From Choricystis sp. odSpoLacu1 (lineage: Eukaryota > Chlorophyta > Trebouxiophyceae): 64,000 bases of DNA. Location: positions 558,001-622,000 of the forward strand of contig OY253655.1 of assembly GCA_958009055.1 (NCBI GenBank). Direction: 5' to 3'. This document shows positions 21,834-31,853 of this stretch, in pieces (position 1 is the stretch's first letter; each line of letters opens with the position of its first letter). A program made the translations under genes and the position numbers. The notes beneath the pieces were generated by a model that was given only the letters and a program-made list of their open reading frames with translations, was not told where the DNA came from and did no database searches.

Positions 21834-22406
21834 TCACCCTCCATCCCCGCTGCCGCGCCGCGACACTCGCTCAAAGTGCAGCTGTCGAAGCAGCGAGTTG
21901 GTGGCTTCGTACGCGGCGGCGTAGGGGGTGGTCTCAGTGGGTGGGCGCGGCGGTGGCGGGGGCGGCGGCGGCTCGTCGTCGGGCGCGGGGGTGATCTCTG
22001 GCACTGCCGTAGACAACGCCAGGCCAGCCACGCGCTCGTGCAGGGCGGTGGAGAGGGGGTCGGTGGCGGCGGCGGGTGGTGGTGGAGACCCCGCGGCCGC
22101 TGCGGCCGTCGCGGCACGTGTTAGTCTGGGGGGCGCGTCGCCAGCATAGTGCCGGGGGGACGACGTGGCCAGCCGCTTGACGGCGCGGCACAGGGACGCT
22201 TCGTCGGCGGTGGGTGGCTGTGTGAGTGTGGGTGCGTGAAAGGAGGGGGCGCCCCAGTGTTAAAAAACGCGCCTGCTGCCGCCCGCCTCCCCAAGCGCGC
22301 CCGGCTCCCTCGGCCCGCCTCGGCAGCATCCACATGGGCGTGGTTTGACCGCAGCAAACGCTGCCCGCACCTCATCATCGTCCACGCGCTTGCGGCGGGG
22401 CGGCAT
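21834..22406 (-). CDS. Hypothetical protein
   Basis: Two-exon model 22406-22371 and 22217-21834 (phase 0), 139 residues. It starts MPPRRKRVDDDE, a basic-acidic nuclear-like N-terminus, then PTADEASLCRAVKRLA, an Ala/Pro-rich linker with an eight-proline run, and ends with a helical YAAAYEATNSLLRQLHFERVSRRG. No family is recognised. The first exon's donor (GAG|GTGCGG) was chosen because it is the only one that joins in frame before a stop. Could be a small chromatin or complex subunit. Confidence 0.5.
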
Positions 22407-22682
22407 GGGGACTCCCGACGGGGGGAGGCGCAACGCGTGCGCGCGCGCGTTGGGTGCCGCTCGTGTGCCGATATTGTGTATCTCGTGCCTCGGGTGTGTG
22501 GGGAGCGTGTGGGGTGCGGGTGCGGGTGGTGGGGGCGTGAGAGAGAGAGGCGCTCGACCAAAAAATGCCGGGCGCAACTGAGAAAACAAAAAACGACGCG
22601 CTCTCATCTTCATCGATTCACCTTCTCCCGCGCTGTTTACACCCCGATCAGAGTCAAGATAGAGAGATAAAAAACAATCAGA

Positions 22683-24997
22683 TCACGTCAGCGCCGCCCC
22701 AGTCAGAGGCCCACCACTTGCCAGCGCGGCCTCGATTTTCGACTTGGCGGCAAACGTGTCATACATCGTCAGCACCGACGCCGACCCGCCCCGACTGTAG
22801 TCAAAGTCGTAGCCAGCACCCGCGAATGGTGAGGTTTTCCACGGGAAGATCTGCCAGATCAACCCGCCGCAATATCCAAACGCGGCCGCGGCGGCTGTAT
22901 ATGCGGCGATCAAAGCGTCACGGTCCGGCACGTACCCATAGGGAAAGCCATACTCCTCCAACAAAATGGGCTTCCCCAGCTTGGCAGCCAGCAGGGCACG
23001 ATCCCCCACAAAGTTGGGCAGCAGCCACGACCACGCAGTGGCAGGAAACCCCCAGTTGGAGGCGTACACGTGCACAGTCGCAAGATCGATCTCGGGCAGC
23101 GCCCAGTGCGTCTCCGCGCAGGAGCCTTTCGCGCCGTTGTTGATCCACGCAAACTCGGTCCCGCCCACACGCGGCGCCCCGTTGCAGCGCCACCCTTCTT
23201 CGCCAGTGGCCACCAGGTGGCGCGCGTCGAGCGCTCTGATGAAGGCCGCCATCTCGCGCACCCACAGCGCGAGTGTGCGGCCCTGAGGCAGGCCGCGCAC
23301 TCTCCTATCATACCCGTCCCTCGTCTGGGGTTCGTTCATCAACTCCCACACCATGATGGCCGGATCGTCCTTGTATTTGATGCCTCTGATCTTGTTGACC
23401 CGGGTGACGATGTGGTACAGGTAGTCGGTGAAGGCTTCCTTGACGCGGCCGTCGTAGAAAAACATCTCCTTGTCTTTTGGGGGCGTCGTCCGCCCCAGCA
23501 CGGAATCCACATACCACTGCGCCCCCCCCATCTCGTCCCACCAGTTGGACAGCGCCATGACGAGGCGGACGCCATGCTTGGCCGCGGTGGCGACGATGAG
23601 GTCGAGGCGGGCGAGCCCCTCCTCTGAGAAGACGCCGATCCTCGGCTGGATCGGGCGCGTCACCTTCGTCGCGTCATACCCCTCCGCCTTGCCGCCATAC
23701 CCGTTGGTGAAGGCGAAGACACGCACGACGGCACCGCCCCGGCGGGCGGTCTCGCGGAAGGCGGTCTCGATCTGTGGGAGGAGGGAGGGGTGGGTGGGTG
23801 CGCGCGCCTTTCCGAAACCGCCGCTCTCTCTCCCTCTTCCGCTCTCCGACTCCATCTCCTTCTCTCACCATGGTGTCGTTCCACCAATCCGTGATCATCA
23901 GGCTGTACATGTTAGTGCCCCCAAAGTAAAAGGGGACACCGCCAACCGTCAGCGCGCGCCCGCTGGCCGCCACAAATGGCGTCGCCGCCGTGATGGGGCC
24001 CTTCACCCCCAGATCAGCAGACGGAATGTTGCCTTCCGCCAACGGCACCAGCGTGTTGTAGCACTCGCGCTTGCAGACTGACGCGCCTGATGATGGTGCA
24101 GGCGGCGCACAATTCTTTGCATCGCCACACCAGCCACACGTCACAGCACAGGACGCCATCCACGGGTTGTCTATCAAATCGCACTGGCCCCAGTCGGCAT
24201 GGGAGCGGCACGTGGTGTCGGGGCGGGGGGTTGTGTCGGCACAGGCGCACGCGTCGGTGCAGCGCCCGCACGTGCGGGCGCAGAAGCCCGCCATCCAGGG
24301 CTTGTCGCAGGAGCCCCACGCTTTTTGTTGGGCGCAGGAGCTGATTATGGTGTGGTGTGGGGCGGGAGGATCGTCGGGTGGGGGAGCGTCCGACCGCCCC
24401 GCTCTCTCTCTCTCTCTCCACCCCCTCCCCCCAAAGAAACAACTCACTTGGTGTCCTTGGGGATGTCGGTGCACCCTCCTGCTTCCGCCTCAACGCGGGC
24501 GCCGCCTCCGCCCGCAGCCGCCGCGGTGGCCGGCCCCAGCGGACCGTCCCCGTCTGCGCGCCCCTGGAACTGTGAAATGATTTCCATGGGCGACGCCGTC
24601 ACGCCCGCCGCCATCCCATCCCGAATGATCGGCGGCCCCCTCGTCGGCTTCTCCTCGGGGTGGGGGTCGGCCGCGGCGTCGGCGACCGCGTCGGCGGCCG
24701 CGGCAGCCGCCGCCGCACGCCTGCGCGCCGCGCGCGCGCGCGTGCGGCTTCCACCGCCTGGGCCGCGGTGCGGGCCACCACGTCGACCGGAGTCTCGGGC
24801 GCGTACACAGAGGCGGGGGGGGGGGGCTTGGAGTCGGCGGCGTCGGGTTGGGGGGTGCGGGGGGAGGGGGCAGGGGCGGCGGCGAGCGAGGGTTGGGGCG
24901 CCACAGCGTCAGCGGGGGTGTCTCCGCCGGGCGGGCCACGCTGCACTGGATTCAGGGCGACGGCTGCGACGGCCGCGGCCAGCAGGAGGAGGGCGGA
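22683..24997 (-). CDS. GH5 endo-beta-mannanase with two ShK-like modules; 5' exon unresolved, frame broken once
   Basis: Exons 24997-24448, 24340-23869 and 23771-22683. The first visible exon begins with a membrane/signal helix (SALLLLAAAVAAVAL) and must be preceded by a start exon not placed with confidence. Two Cys-rich ShK/SXC-like modules follow (CTDIPKDTNSCAQQ to TCGRC, then CRSHADWGQC to TCGWC), then the GH5 catalytic domain: FYFGGTNMYSLMI, VVRVFAFTNGYGG, VWELMNEPQ with the acid/base Glu, and LLEEYGFPYG with the nucleophile. The frame shifts in a CG tract at 24729-24742; removing two bases restores it and the downstream ShK frame. Same activity as the mannanase at 7282 but different accessory domains. 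Confidence 0.82.
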
Positions 24998-25486
24998 CTG
25001 TGGGGGGAGGGAGGGTGGAGGGGGTGTGCGTGGGGAAACCAGTCGCCGTTTCCTTCTCCCCACGTGCGCCGCCTTCCAGTCGCCACTATAAAATTACAAT
25101 GGCGACCACGCTCCAACGTGAGTGCGGCGCGAGGGGGCGACGTGGGGACGGCGGCCACGCCCCACAAAAGCGGCATTATGGCGGGCGGGGTGCGTAACCA
25201 TTGGGTGTGTGGCCACCTGACACGCCCCCCGTCCCCCCATTTTGCGTGCTCGCGAGTGAGCGTGTTTCACAACGCCCTGATAAGCACGCGAAAACGGAAG
25301 AGACGGGCCTTCTGGACGCACCTGCCGCATTTAGACCGCTAGACGAACAAAAAATTTGAGCTTGCAGTTTTGGCGGGCCACTCTTCGAACAAACTCTTTC
25401 GTTTGACTGTCGGTTGGCCCGAATCATCCCACCCTGCCCTCCTCAACCAGCCGTGCCTGTACCCCCGCCTGGCCCCAAGCAAGGGG
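24998..25486. promoter_or_regulatory. Divergent region upstream of mannanase 2 and nucleotide-sugar transporter
   Basis: About 490 bp. It must contain the missing first exon of the minus-strand mannanase and both promoters. A TATAAAA sits at 25085-25094 on the plus strand, directly followed by an ATG (25099) whose frame meets a donor-like GTGAGTG after six codons; no acceptor that joins it to the transporter in frame was found, so it is not called. Confidence 0.4.
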
Positions 25487-26883
25487 ATGAAGGTGAGAGG
25501 GCGCGCGCCCGGGTGCGCGACGCGCTGTTTTTTCATCGTGCAATTTTGTTCCGACCAATCCCCCCCTTTCCCACAGTCCTCCGCCTCCCCCGCCCCGCGA
25601 GGCGCCGGCTGGCTGCACCGGCGCGACCCGCCCGCCGGCGACACCCTGTCCCCGCCCCCCCGCGCCCGCGCGCAGCTGCGGCGGCGCGGCCGCGTGTCGG
25701 GGCGCGTGGTGTTGGTCGTGCTGGACTGTGCTTTGTTGAGCGTGATCCCGGTGCTGGTGAGTTAGGGTGGTGGTAGTGATGAGGGATTGTAGGAGGGAAG
25801 AACGAAAAATCACAGGGATTCCCCTCTCAACAGACCCAAGCCACCAAAGCCTCCACCGGCGACTACCCCTTCCACCCGCTCGCCCTGGTCACCGTGGTTG
25901 AAGCCGTGAAGACGCTACTCGCGGCCTGCGTCCTGCTGGCGACGCGCGCCGCCCCCCGCCGCCGTGGCAGCGACGACGCCGCTCCCCGCCGCCCCGCGCG
26001 CGCCGCGCTCTCCGCCCTCGCGGCCGCCGCCTTGGACGGCCGCCACGCCGTCCACCTGGCCGCCCCCGCCGCCCTGTATGCAGCCAACGGCTCTTTGAAG
26101 CTGGCGCTGCAGCGGCACGTGGACCCGACAGCTGCTCGGTTTGTGTCAAACCTAAAAGTGCTGGTTGTGGCCGCCCTCTCCGCCGCCCTGCTGGGGCGGA
26201 GGTTCACGCGGGGCCAAACATCCGCGCTGGCGGTGCTAGTGCTGGGGGTGGCGGTGTTTAGTTTGGAGGGTGGTGCGAGTGGCAGCAGCGGCGGCGGTGT
26301 GTCGCCTTCCGCGCTCGCGACTGGTGTGTGTGCCGTCACCGTCCCCGCCCTCGCCGCCGTCCTCTCCGAGCGCGGCCTCAAGCGCGACGCGGGCGCCTCC
26401 CTGGCCGCTCAAACGCTGTTCATGTCGGCGGTGGGGACGCTGCTGAATGGAGCAGCGCTGGCCGCTGCGGCCGCGACAGGCCGCGTGCACGGCCCCCCGC
26501 TGGCGGGCGCGGCCAAGCCGGCCGCCCTCACCCTCATCGCCGCCAACGCGGCGCAAGGCCTCTCAGCCGCCTACTTCTTTCGCCACCTGTCGACTGTCGC
26601 GAAAAAACACAGTGCGTTCGTCGCGACTGTCGGCACTGCGCTGCTGTCGGCCGCGGTGCTGGGCGCGCCGTTGGCGCCCAGGTTCTGGGTCGCGGCGGCG
26701 TTGGTAGGGTTGGCGACCGAGAGCTTTTACTCGCAGTCGGCCGCGCCCGTGTGCGCGCGGTGTGGCGAGGGCGACGCCAAGGCGCGCGGCGCGGCCCGGG
26801 CTGTTGATCTCATTGCGTCCCCTGGTGGCGGCGACCCAGAGGCGGGGAGGTTGGTGGGGCGGACGAGCCCGGCGCGCAGGTGA
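25487..26883 (+). CDS. Nucleotide-sugar transporter (UDP-Gal/CMP-Sia type)
   Basis: Exons 25487-25492 (only ATG AAG), 25577-25756 and 25834-26883 give 411 residues. Ten membrane helices are predicted. Family marks: VVLVVLDCALLSVIPVLTQATKAS with the following DYPFHPLALVTVVEAVKT, ALYAANGSLKLALQRHVDP, FVSNLKVLVVAALSAALLGRRF, and AAYFFRHLSTVAKKHSAFVATVG near the end. These Golgi antiporters exchange lumenal nucleoside monophosphate for cytosolic nucleotide sugars used in polysaccharide and glycoprotein synthesis. The two-codon first exon is inferred, since no other ATG joins the second exon in frame; the N-terminus is therefore the weakest part. Confidence 0.8.
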
Positions 26884-27221
26884 GGAGAAAGTGAGGCTTT
26901 GTTTCGTTGTTTTGGACACACAACGACAGACGAGGCAAGAACAACACTGGGCGTGGTTGTTTGGTTGCCTCGTTGGGTGGTGTGTGTGTCAGTTCTAGCA
27001 GGAGAGAGAAACGTTTGCAGATAGAGGATTTTGAAAAACCAAAACACCAACGGTGTTAAAACCACAAAAAAACGCCCCTTTCTGCCCACTCCCGCCCACT
27101 CTCTCTCCTTCTCTGCGCCGTCATTGTCGGCTGCATCCACGCAGCTACCCATCCGACGCACGCCGCCCTCGCCAATCTCGCCAACCGTCGCCCAAAAAGC
27201 CGGGCAAAATAAAACTCACAA
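26884..27221. other. Intergenic region between two plus-strand genes
   Basis: About 340 bp holding the 3' UTR of the sugar transporter and the promoter of the carbonic anhydrase. More A/T-rich than the exons. No RNA gene or repeat seen. Confidence 0.5.
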
Positions 27222-28379
27222 ATGAGCGCCGAACACCAAACCGGCGACTGCTCGTGCAGCCGGCCCGCGTCGGCGGCCGCCTGGTCGGGGTCCATTGACG
27301 ACGTGCTGGAAGCCAATCGGTGAGTGTGAGAGAGAGAGGGAGGAGAGGGAGATGGGCGGGCAAATTGGGGGCCGTGAAAAACGTCACCCCCCGAAACCTT
27401 TGCACCCACCACTCTTCCCTACCCACCCCAGCCGCTGGGCCGCCGACGTCTCCGCCCGCGACCCCACCTTCTTCTCCACCCTCGTGGGCGCTCAATCCCC
27501 CCGCTACCTGTGGATCGGGTGCTCCGACTCGCGCGTGCCCGCCAATCAGATTGTAGACCTCCCGGCCGGCGCCGTCTTTGTGCACCGCAACGTCGGCAAC
27601 CTCGCCACCCACAAAGACCTCAACGCCATGTCAGCGTTAGAATACGCCGTCTCCGTACTCAAAGTCGAACACGTCATCGTGTGCGGCCACCACGGGTGCG
27701 GCGCGGTCGCCGCCGCGCTCGAGGCCGACCCGGCCGCGCCGTCCCTCGTCAACCTGTGGATCGCCGACCTGCGCGACATTCGCAACCTCAACCTGGACAC
27801 CCTGGCCAGCGTGCAGGGGGCGGCCTCCAAGGTGGACAGGCTGGTGGAGCTGAATGTCGTGCGACAGGTGCGTGTGTGTGCAGCAGCAAGGGGAGAGAAG
27901 GGGAGGGAGGACGCCTCCACCGATACGCACACGCCTTCCCCACACAGCACGCCACCCACACACACACGCCACCCCACCTCCACCCCCAGGTCTTCAACGT
28001 GTGCACCGCCCCCGCCGTCCAGCGCGCGTGGGCCCAAGGCCAGCGCGTGGCAGTCCACGGCCTCGTCTACTCTCTCCACGATGGCCTCTTAAAAGAGTTG
28101 GCCGCACCAATCACGGGCCCCAAAGAAGTGCAAGCCCACGTTGACGACGCGAGCGAGCCCGGGTGGCCGCACGCGACGCGCGCGCCTGCGTCGCCCGGGG
28201 TGCGCGGGCGGGGGGTGCTGCCCCCCACGACCGACTGCAAGACGACAACGACGGAGGCGTTGACCGACAAGATTGCGGCGGTGCTGGAGTTCGCCAAGGG
28301 GGCGGCGCGGGAGAGGGGGGAGGAGGTGGCGGCTGCTGCTGCAGCGGCAGGGTCGTCGCTGCAACCGCGGCCGGCGTGA
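27222..28379 (+). CDS. Beta-carbonic anhydrase
   Basis: Exons 27222-27319, 27432-27867 and 27990-28379 give 307 residues. Zinc ligands and partners are present: Cys63 and Asp65-Arg67 in IGCSDSRVP, and His119/Cys122 in CGHHGCGAV, with VFVHRNVGN between. It interconverts CO2 and bicarbonate. There is no clear transit peptide (start MSAEHQTGDCSCSR), so a cytosolic or mitochondrial place is more likely than plastid. The C-terminal ~75 residues are longer than usual and low-complexity (Ala-rich). A 24-bp stretch in this tail (28278-28301) recurs inverted inside the neighbouring homoserine dehydrogenase gene. Confidence 0.92.
28278..28301 (+). repeat. 24-bp inverted duplication, copy A (in carbonic anhydrase)
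   Basis: These 24 bases, encoding AVLEFAKG in the carbonic anhydrase tail, are found exactly on the opposite strand at 28925-28948 within homoserine dehydrogenase, where they are read in another frame. A 24-base exact match by chance in 64 kb is very unlikely even at this GC content. The two genes are convergent, so the copies form an inverted repeat 623 bp apart. Confidence 0.85.
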
Positions 28380-28380
28380 C

Positions 28381-28458
28381 GACGTGTTTTTTTTCTTTCT
28401 CTTGCCGACGTGTTTTTTTTCTTTCTCTTGCCGACGTGTTTTTTTTCTTTCTCTTGCC
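28381..28458 (+). repeat. Tandem repeat, 3 x 26 bp
   Basis: Three identical 26-bp units (28381-28406, 28407-28432, 28433-28458), each beginning GACGTG followed by eight T and then a CT-rich part. It starts one base after the carbonic anhydrase stop codon and so lies in its 3' UTR. A (TG)10 run follows at 28492-28511. Confidence 0.9.
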
Positions 28459-28559
28459 TCTCTTTACTTATACGCATTATTTTCAATTCATTGTGTGTGT
28501 GTGTGTGTGTGATTACGAAACACCGTTGTTTACTCCTCAAACAAAAACCAGCACATCAC

Positions 28560-29693
28560 TCACACCTTGGCCCCGTGCGCGCGCGCCTCTGCCAGCACGT
28601 CCCCCAGCACCCCCGCCGCCGTCACCGCCGCACCGGCGCCCGGCCCCGACACGACGAGGGGGCAGGCGGGAGTGTAGCGTGCCGTCTGAAACACAAAGGC
28701 GTTGCCGCCGCCGGTGACCGCGGCCAGAGGGGAGGCGGGGGGGACGGCGACGACGCCGACGGACGCGGTGGCGGTGGCGACGTCGACGGTCGCGACATAA
28801 CGCAGGACGGCGCCTCCGTCGGCAGCAGCGGTGGCGGCGCGCGCGGCCAGTTCTGAATCCAGCGATGACGACGCCAGGCCATTCACGAAGCCGTCGGGCG
28901 ACACGGTGCCCCTATCGTGTCGCTCCCTTGGCGAACTCCAGCACCGCCGAGCGGGCGGGATCAACGCTTCGACTGCCACGTCGGCCAGCGTCAAACCATC
29001 GAGCCCCGCAGCACGGCCCAGGATGACCGCCTTCCTGGCCACGTCCATGCCCGACAGATCGTCCCGCGGGTCGGGCTCGGTGAAGCCTGCCGCCCGGGCG
29101 GCCGCCACCGCGGACGACAGGGGGTGGGAGGGGGCGCCCACGCGGGAGACGTCGCCAAAGATGGTGGACAGCGTCCCACTCCACACGCCTGAGATGGAGG
29201 CGACGCGGTCCCCTGTCGACAACAGGTCGGCCAGGGTGGACAGAATGGGCAGGCCCGCCCCCACCGTCGCTTCGCCACGGTAGGAGCCGCCGGTTGGGGA
29301 GGCGGCAGCGGCGCGGATCGCGGCGGCGCGCGCCGCGTCGCCCGCGCCGCCACACTTGTTGGCTGTGTCGATCGACACGCCGGCAGCCAGTAACTCCGCA
29401 TAGCAGTCTTGCCCGCTCTCCCCCGCCGTGCAGTCGACAAAGATGGCGGGGCGGGGGCCTGTTTTCAGGGTCTCACACACCGCAGCCAGTGGCGACGCGT
29501 GCGGCGCGAGATCGCCCCGCCAGGCAGTTGGGTCCAGCCCATTGCCGACCGCAGCCTTGGACGAGTTGCAGACGCCGACGAGGACGAGGTTGAGGCCTCG
29601 CGCTGCGAGGGAGGGGGTGGCAGCGGCGAGCTGGGTTAAAGACTCTGACCCAACTAAGCCGGGGCCGGCCAGGGCGACGCGCAGAGTGACCAT
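28560..29693 (-). CDS. Homoserine dehydrogenase (monofunctional)
   Basis: Intronless, 377 residues. It reduces aspartate semialdehyde to homoserine with NAD(P)H on the route to threonine and methionine. The Rossmann start VALAGPGLVGSE, VDCTAGES, DTANKCGG with the catalytic Lys region, GEATVGAGLPILSTLADLLSTGD, ISGVWSGTLSTIF, and DPRDDLSGMDVARKAVILGR are family landmarks. Unlike plant enzymes it carries no aspartate kinase domain. Around residue ~245 a segment after VEALIPPA (RRCWSSPRERHDR) does not look like the family and coincides with the 24-bp inverted duplication shared with the carbonic anhydrase; it may be an insertion. Head-to-head with the gene at 29889. Confidence 0.88.
   Translation of the reverse strand: MVTLRVALAGPGLVGSESLTQLAAATPSLAARGLNLVLVGVCNSSKAAVGNGLDPTAWRGDLAPHASPLAAVCETLKTGPRPAIFVDCTAGESGQDCYAELLAAGVSIDTANKCGGAGDAARAAAIRAAAASPTGGSYRGEATVGAGLPILSTLADLLSTGDRVASISGVWSGTLSTIFGDVSRVGAPSHPLSSAVAAARAAGFTEPDPRDDLSGMDVARKAVILGRAAGLDGLTLADVAVEALIPPARRCWSSPRERHDRGTVSPDGFVNGLASSSLDSELAARAATAAADGGAVLRYVATVDVATATASVGVVAVPPASPLAAVTGGGNAFVFQTARYTPACPLVVSGPGAGAAVTAAGVLGDVLAEARAHGAKV
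28925..28948 (-). repeat. 24-bp inverted duplication, copy B (in homoserine dehydrogenase)
   Basis: Reverse-complement copy of 28278-28301. Here the bases fall in a different frame and code for part of a non-conserved segment of homoserine dehydrogenase, which suggests this is the recipient copy of a local template-switch or conversion event. Confidence 0.8.
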
Positions 29694-29888
29694 GTAGTGG
29701 GTCTGTGTGGAGTGTGTGTCAGTGAGTAGGTGCTGACCCCTGCCGAGGGCGCGTGGTTTTTCGGTCGGCGGGCGAACGCGATTGAAGGAGTGACGTCGAA
29801 AAGGCGCTCGTCGCCCACAGAGTGCGGGGGCTTTTTCTTTTTCACCGCCCCACACCCACCCGCCCCCCCACACACACTCGCCACACGA

Positions 29889-30793
29889 ATGGACGACGCA
29901 GACACCCTGGTGGACGGCATGGTGCTCGTACCCGCCCTGCGCACGGGCTCCGGCGTCGGCCCCGACTCCGTTGCCCCCGAACTGGCGCAACCACGCGCCC
30001 CCGTGCGCCCCGCCACACGGGGGGGTGGCGTGTGGCCGTTTCGTGGGGTCGGCCTGCCGGTGCCGTGGCGGCAGGGGAGGACGGTGAGTGGAGAGGGAGG
30101 AGAGAGGGGCGTTTTGCGGGGGCAATGGACAGCGGTCCACCACCATCACCACAGGTCGCCCGCCGCCCACCACCACCACCACCGCCAACACAGGTCCTCG
30201 ACCGCCCCGACGTGTGCATCACAGTCGCCTCCTCCTTCCCCGACCGCATCCGCCTGCTGAAACGCGTGTCCCTTTTCCCCCTCTCCCTCACCCTGCGCGC
30301 TGATTATGTTCGGGCCACCCGCTCATTTGAGTGCGGCTGCTCCGCGCGCGACGCGGTTTTGGGCGGCGACGTGAGGCTGGACGCAGGCGGCCGCTCACTC
30401 ACCTACTACAAGCGCCTGCCGCTCGGCCCCTCGGGCGCCCACGTGGCGGTGCTGGGGGGGGTGTCGTTGGCGGGCGCGCTGCGCGGCGATTTCTCCCAGT
30501 CCTCCCTCAAACCCTCGCTCGCGTTTCGCTATGAATTGGGCGGCGGCGGCGCCGTGTGGTCGGGGGAGAGAGTGGACCTGCGCCACAGGGTGGCCCTGGG
30601 CAAACGATTTGGGCTGGAGGCACGCGGGTCGGCCAGGCTGCCCGCGCCTCGTGCCGAAGTGACGCTGGGCGGGGGCAGCGGCCGCAGGACCGCGTCCGGC
30701 CGCCTGGAGGGCGGCGGCGGCCGCGTGTCCCTGGGGGATGGAGGGCCGCTGTGCCTGCACGTGGAGGAGGTGAACGCCATTCTGTGGCTGTGA
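29889..30793 (+). CDS. Conserved-looking beta-rich protein, possible outer-envelope beta-barrel
   Basis: Exons 29889-30083 and 30194-30793 give 264 residues. After a ~65-residue leader the chain alternates polar and hydrophobic residues in strand-length blocks ending at turns (SLFPLSLTLRADYVR, AHVAVLGGVSLAGAL, LKPSLAFRYELGG, RHRVALGKRFGLEARGSARL, PRAEVTLGG), and finishes CLHVEEVNAILWL. This recalls plant outer-envelope beta-barrel proteins of the OEP type, but the match is by pattern only. No signal peptide or helix. Shares a 195-bp divergent promoter with homoserine dehydrogenase. Confidence 0.6.
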
Positions 30794-30893
30794 AGAAGGA
30801 GAGGGCTTAGAGAGAAGAGACGTTTGATTTGTTTCGTTTCTTCCACGCACAGCACACTTTTTGTTAGCCAACACAGAACACCATGTTAGCACT

Positions 30894-31386
30894 TCAATCC
30901 TCCTGCCTTTTGTCCCGCAGCCAGCCCAGCCCGCCCGACACCAACGCGCCCGCCATCAGCAGCCCGATCGCGGGTTGAAACAGCGGCATCCACAGCGCGA
31001 GCCACGTGTCCGCAATCGCAGACGACCCGCCCCCCGCCTTGACGGCGACCCCTGTGACCAGCCAGGCCAGGGCCAGCAGGACGAAGAAGAAGTCGGCGAC
31101 GAGGAGGCGGTCCAGGGCGTCTTTGATGGGGGTGGGCGGTGGGGGTGGCGACTGCAGCGGTGGCCTCAGGCCTGGTGGCCCCGGGGAACGCCGAGACGGC
31201 GACGTCCCAGACGCGCCACCATACCTCTCCAAGTCGGCCAGCAGCAGGGCTTCGCCGTCGTCGGCAGGGGGGGGGGCGGGAGGGTGGGTCGGCGGGGGTG
31301 GCGACGCGGCCGCGCGCGCACGGCGCTGGCGTGCGGCGGGGCGGTGTGCAGCGTGCGGGCGTGTGTGTGAGGGTGGAGGCGCGCAT
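30894..31386 (-). CDS. Predicted plastid membrane protein (two helices), frame broken once
   Basis: About 164 residues from the ATG at 31386. The N-terminus (MRASTLTHTPARCTPPRR) looks like a transit peptide. After an acidic helix (DDGEALLLADLERYGG) come two membrane helices: DRLLVADFFFVLLALAWLVTGVAV and LWMPLFQPAIGLLMAGALVSG, ending LGWLRDKRQED. The helix-loop-helix with DTWLALW between looks like a conserved plastid protein of unknown role. The transit-peptide frame and the body frame differ by one, at a CG tract (31311-31319); adding two bases joins them as CARAAASPPPP. Without that repair no ATG exists in the body frame near the start. Confidence 0.6.
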
Positions 31387-31853
31387 AGTGTCTTGCAGGG
31401 GCCGCCAATGCGGCCGCAAAAACGGTTCAGGATAGGAGGGAACACGCTCTTTTGCGACGACGGTGTGAGCAACGACGTCAGCGTCCGACGAAAAACACTT
31501 TTCTTTTTTTCCCGGGCCACGCCGCGCGCGTCCCGCCGAGCTCCGCTTCTGCAGGGTCGGGTGTCTGCAGCGTGTCCGCCTCCGTGCCTGCGTGACAAGG
31601 GAGGGCTTTGGCAGGCGGCCCCCGCTGCACGCATCGGTGCACACATTTCGCGGCAGCCTCCCCTTTTTGAAAACTGGGCACGTGCGCCCTTCCCCGTGTC
31701 GGCCCACGTCCCAACCCGTCCCCCCGCGTGCAGCTGTGCTTGATCAAGGTGCGCGTGTGTGAATAAACGTGCGCAATGCGGTTGAAAACGGGGCGGCGAA
31801 AGCAAAACCCCACGACGAACACCCGACCTAAATTCCTCAGCCCCGCCCCCACT
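31387..31853. promoter_or_regulatory. Divergent promoter region, membrane protein / peptide transporter
   Basis: About 467 bp between diverging start codons. Several short frames exist but none has splice sites or homology. It contains mixed GC and A/T-rich blocks. No specific element can be named. Confidence 0.5.

Noticed and set aside
25099..25116. Possible plus-strand first exon (MATTLQ) behind a TATAAAA
   Set aside because: The donor phase does not join the sugar-transporter exon in its conserved frame; kept only as a note.
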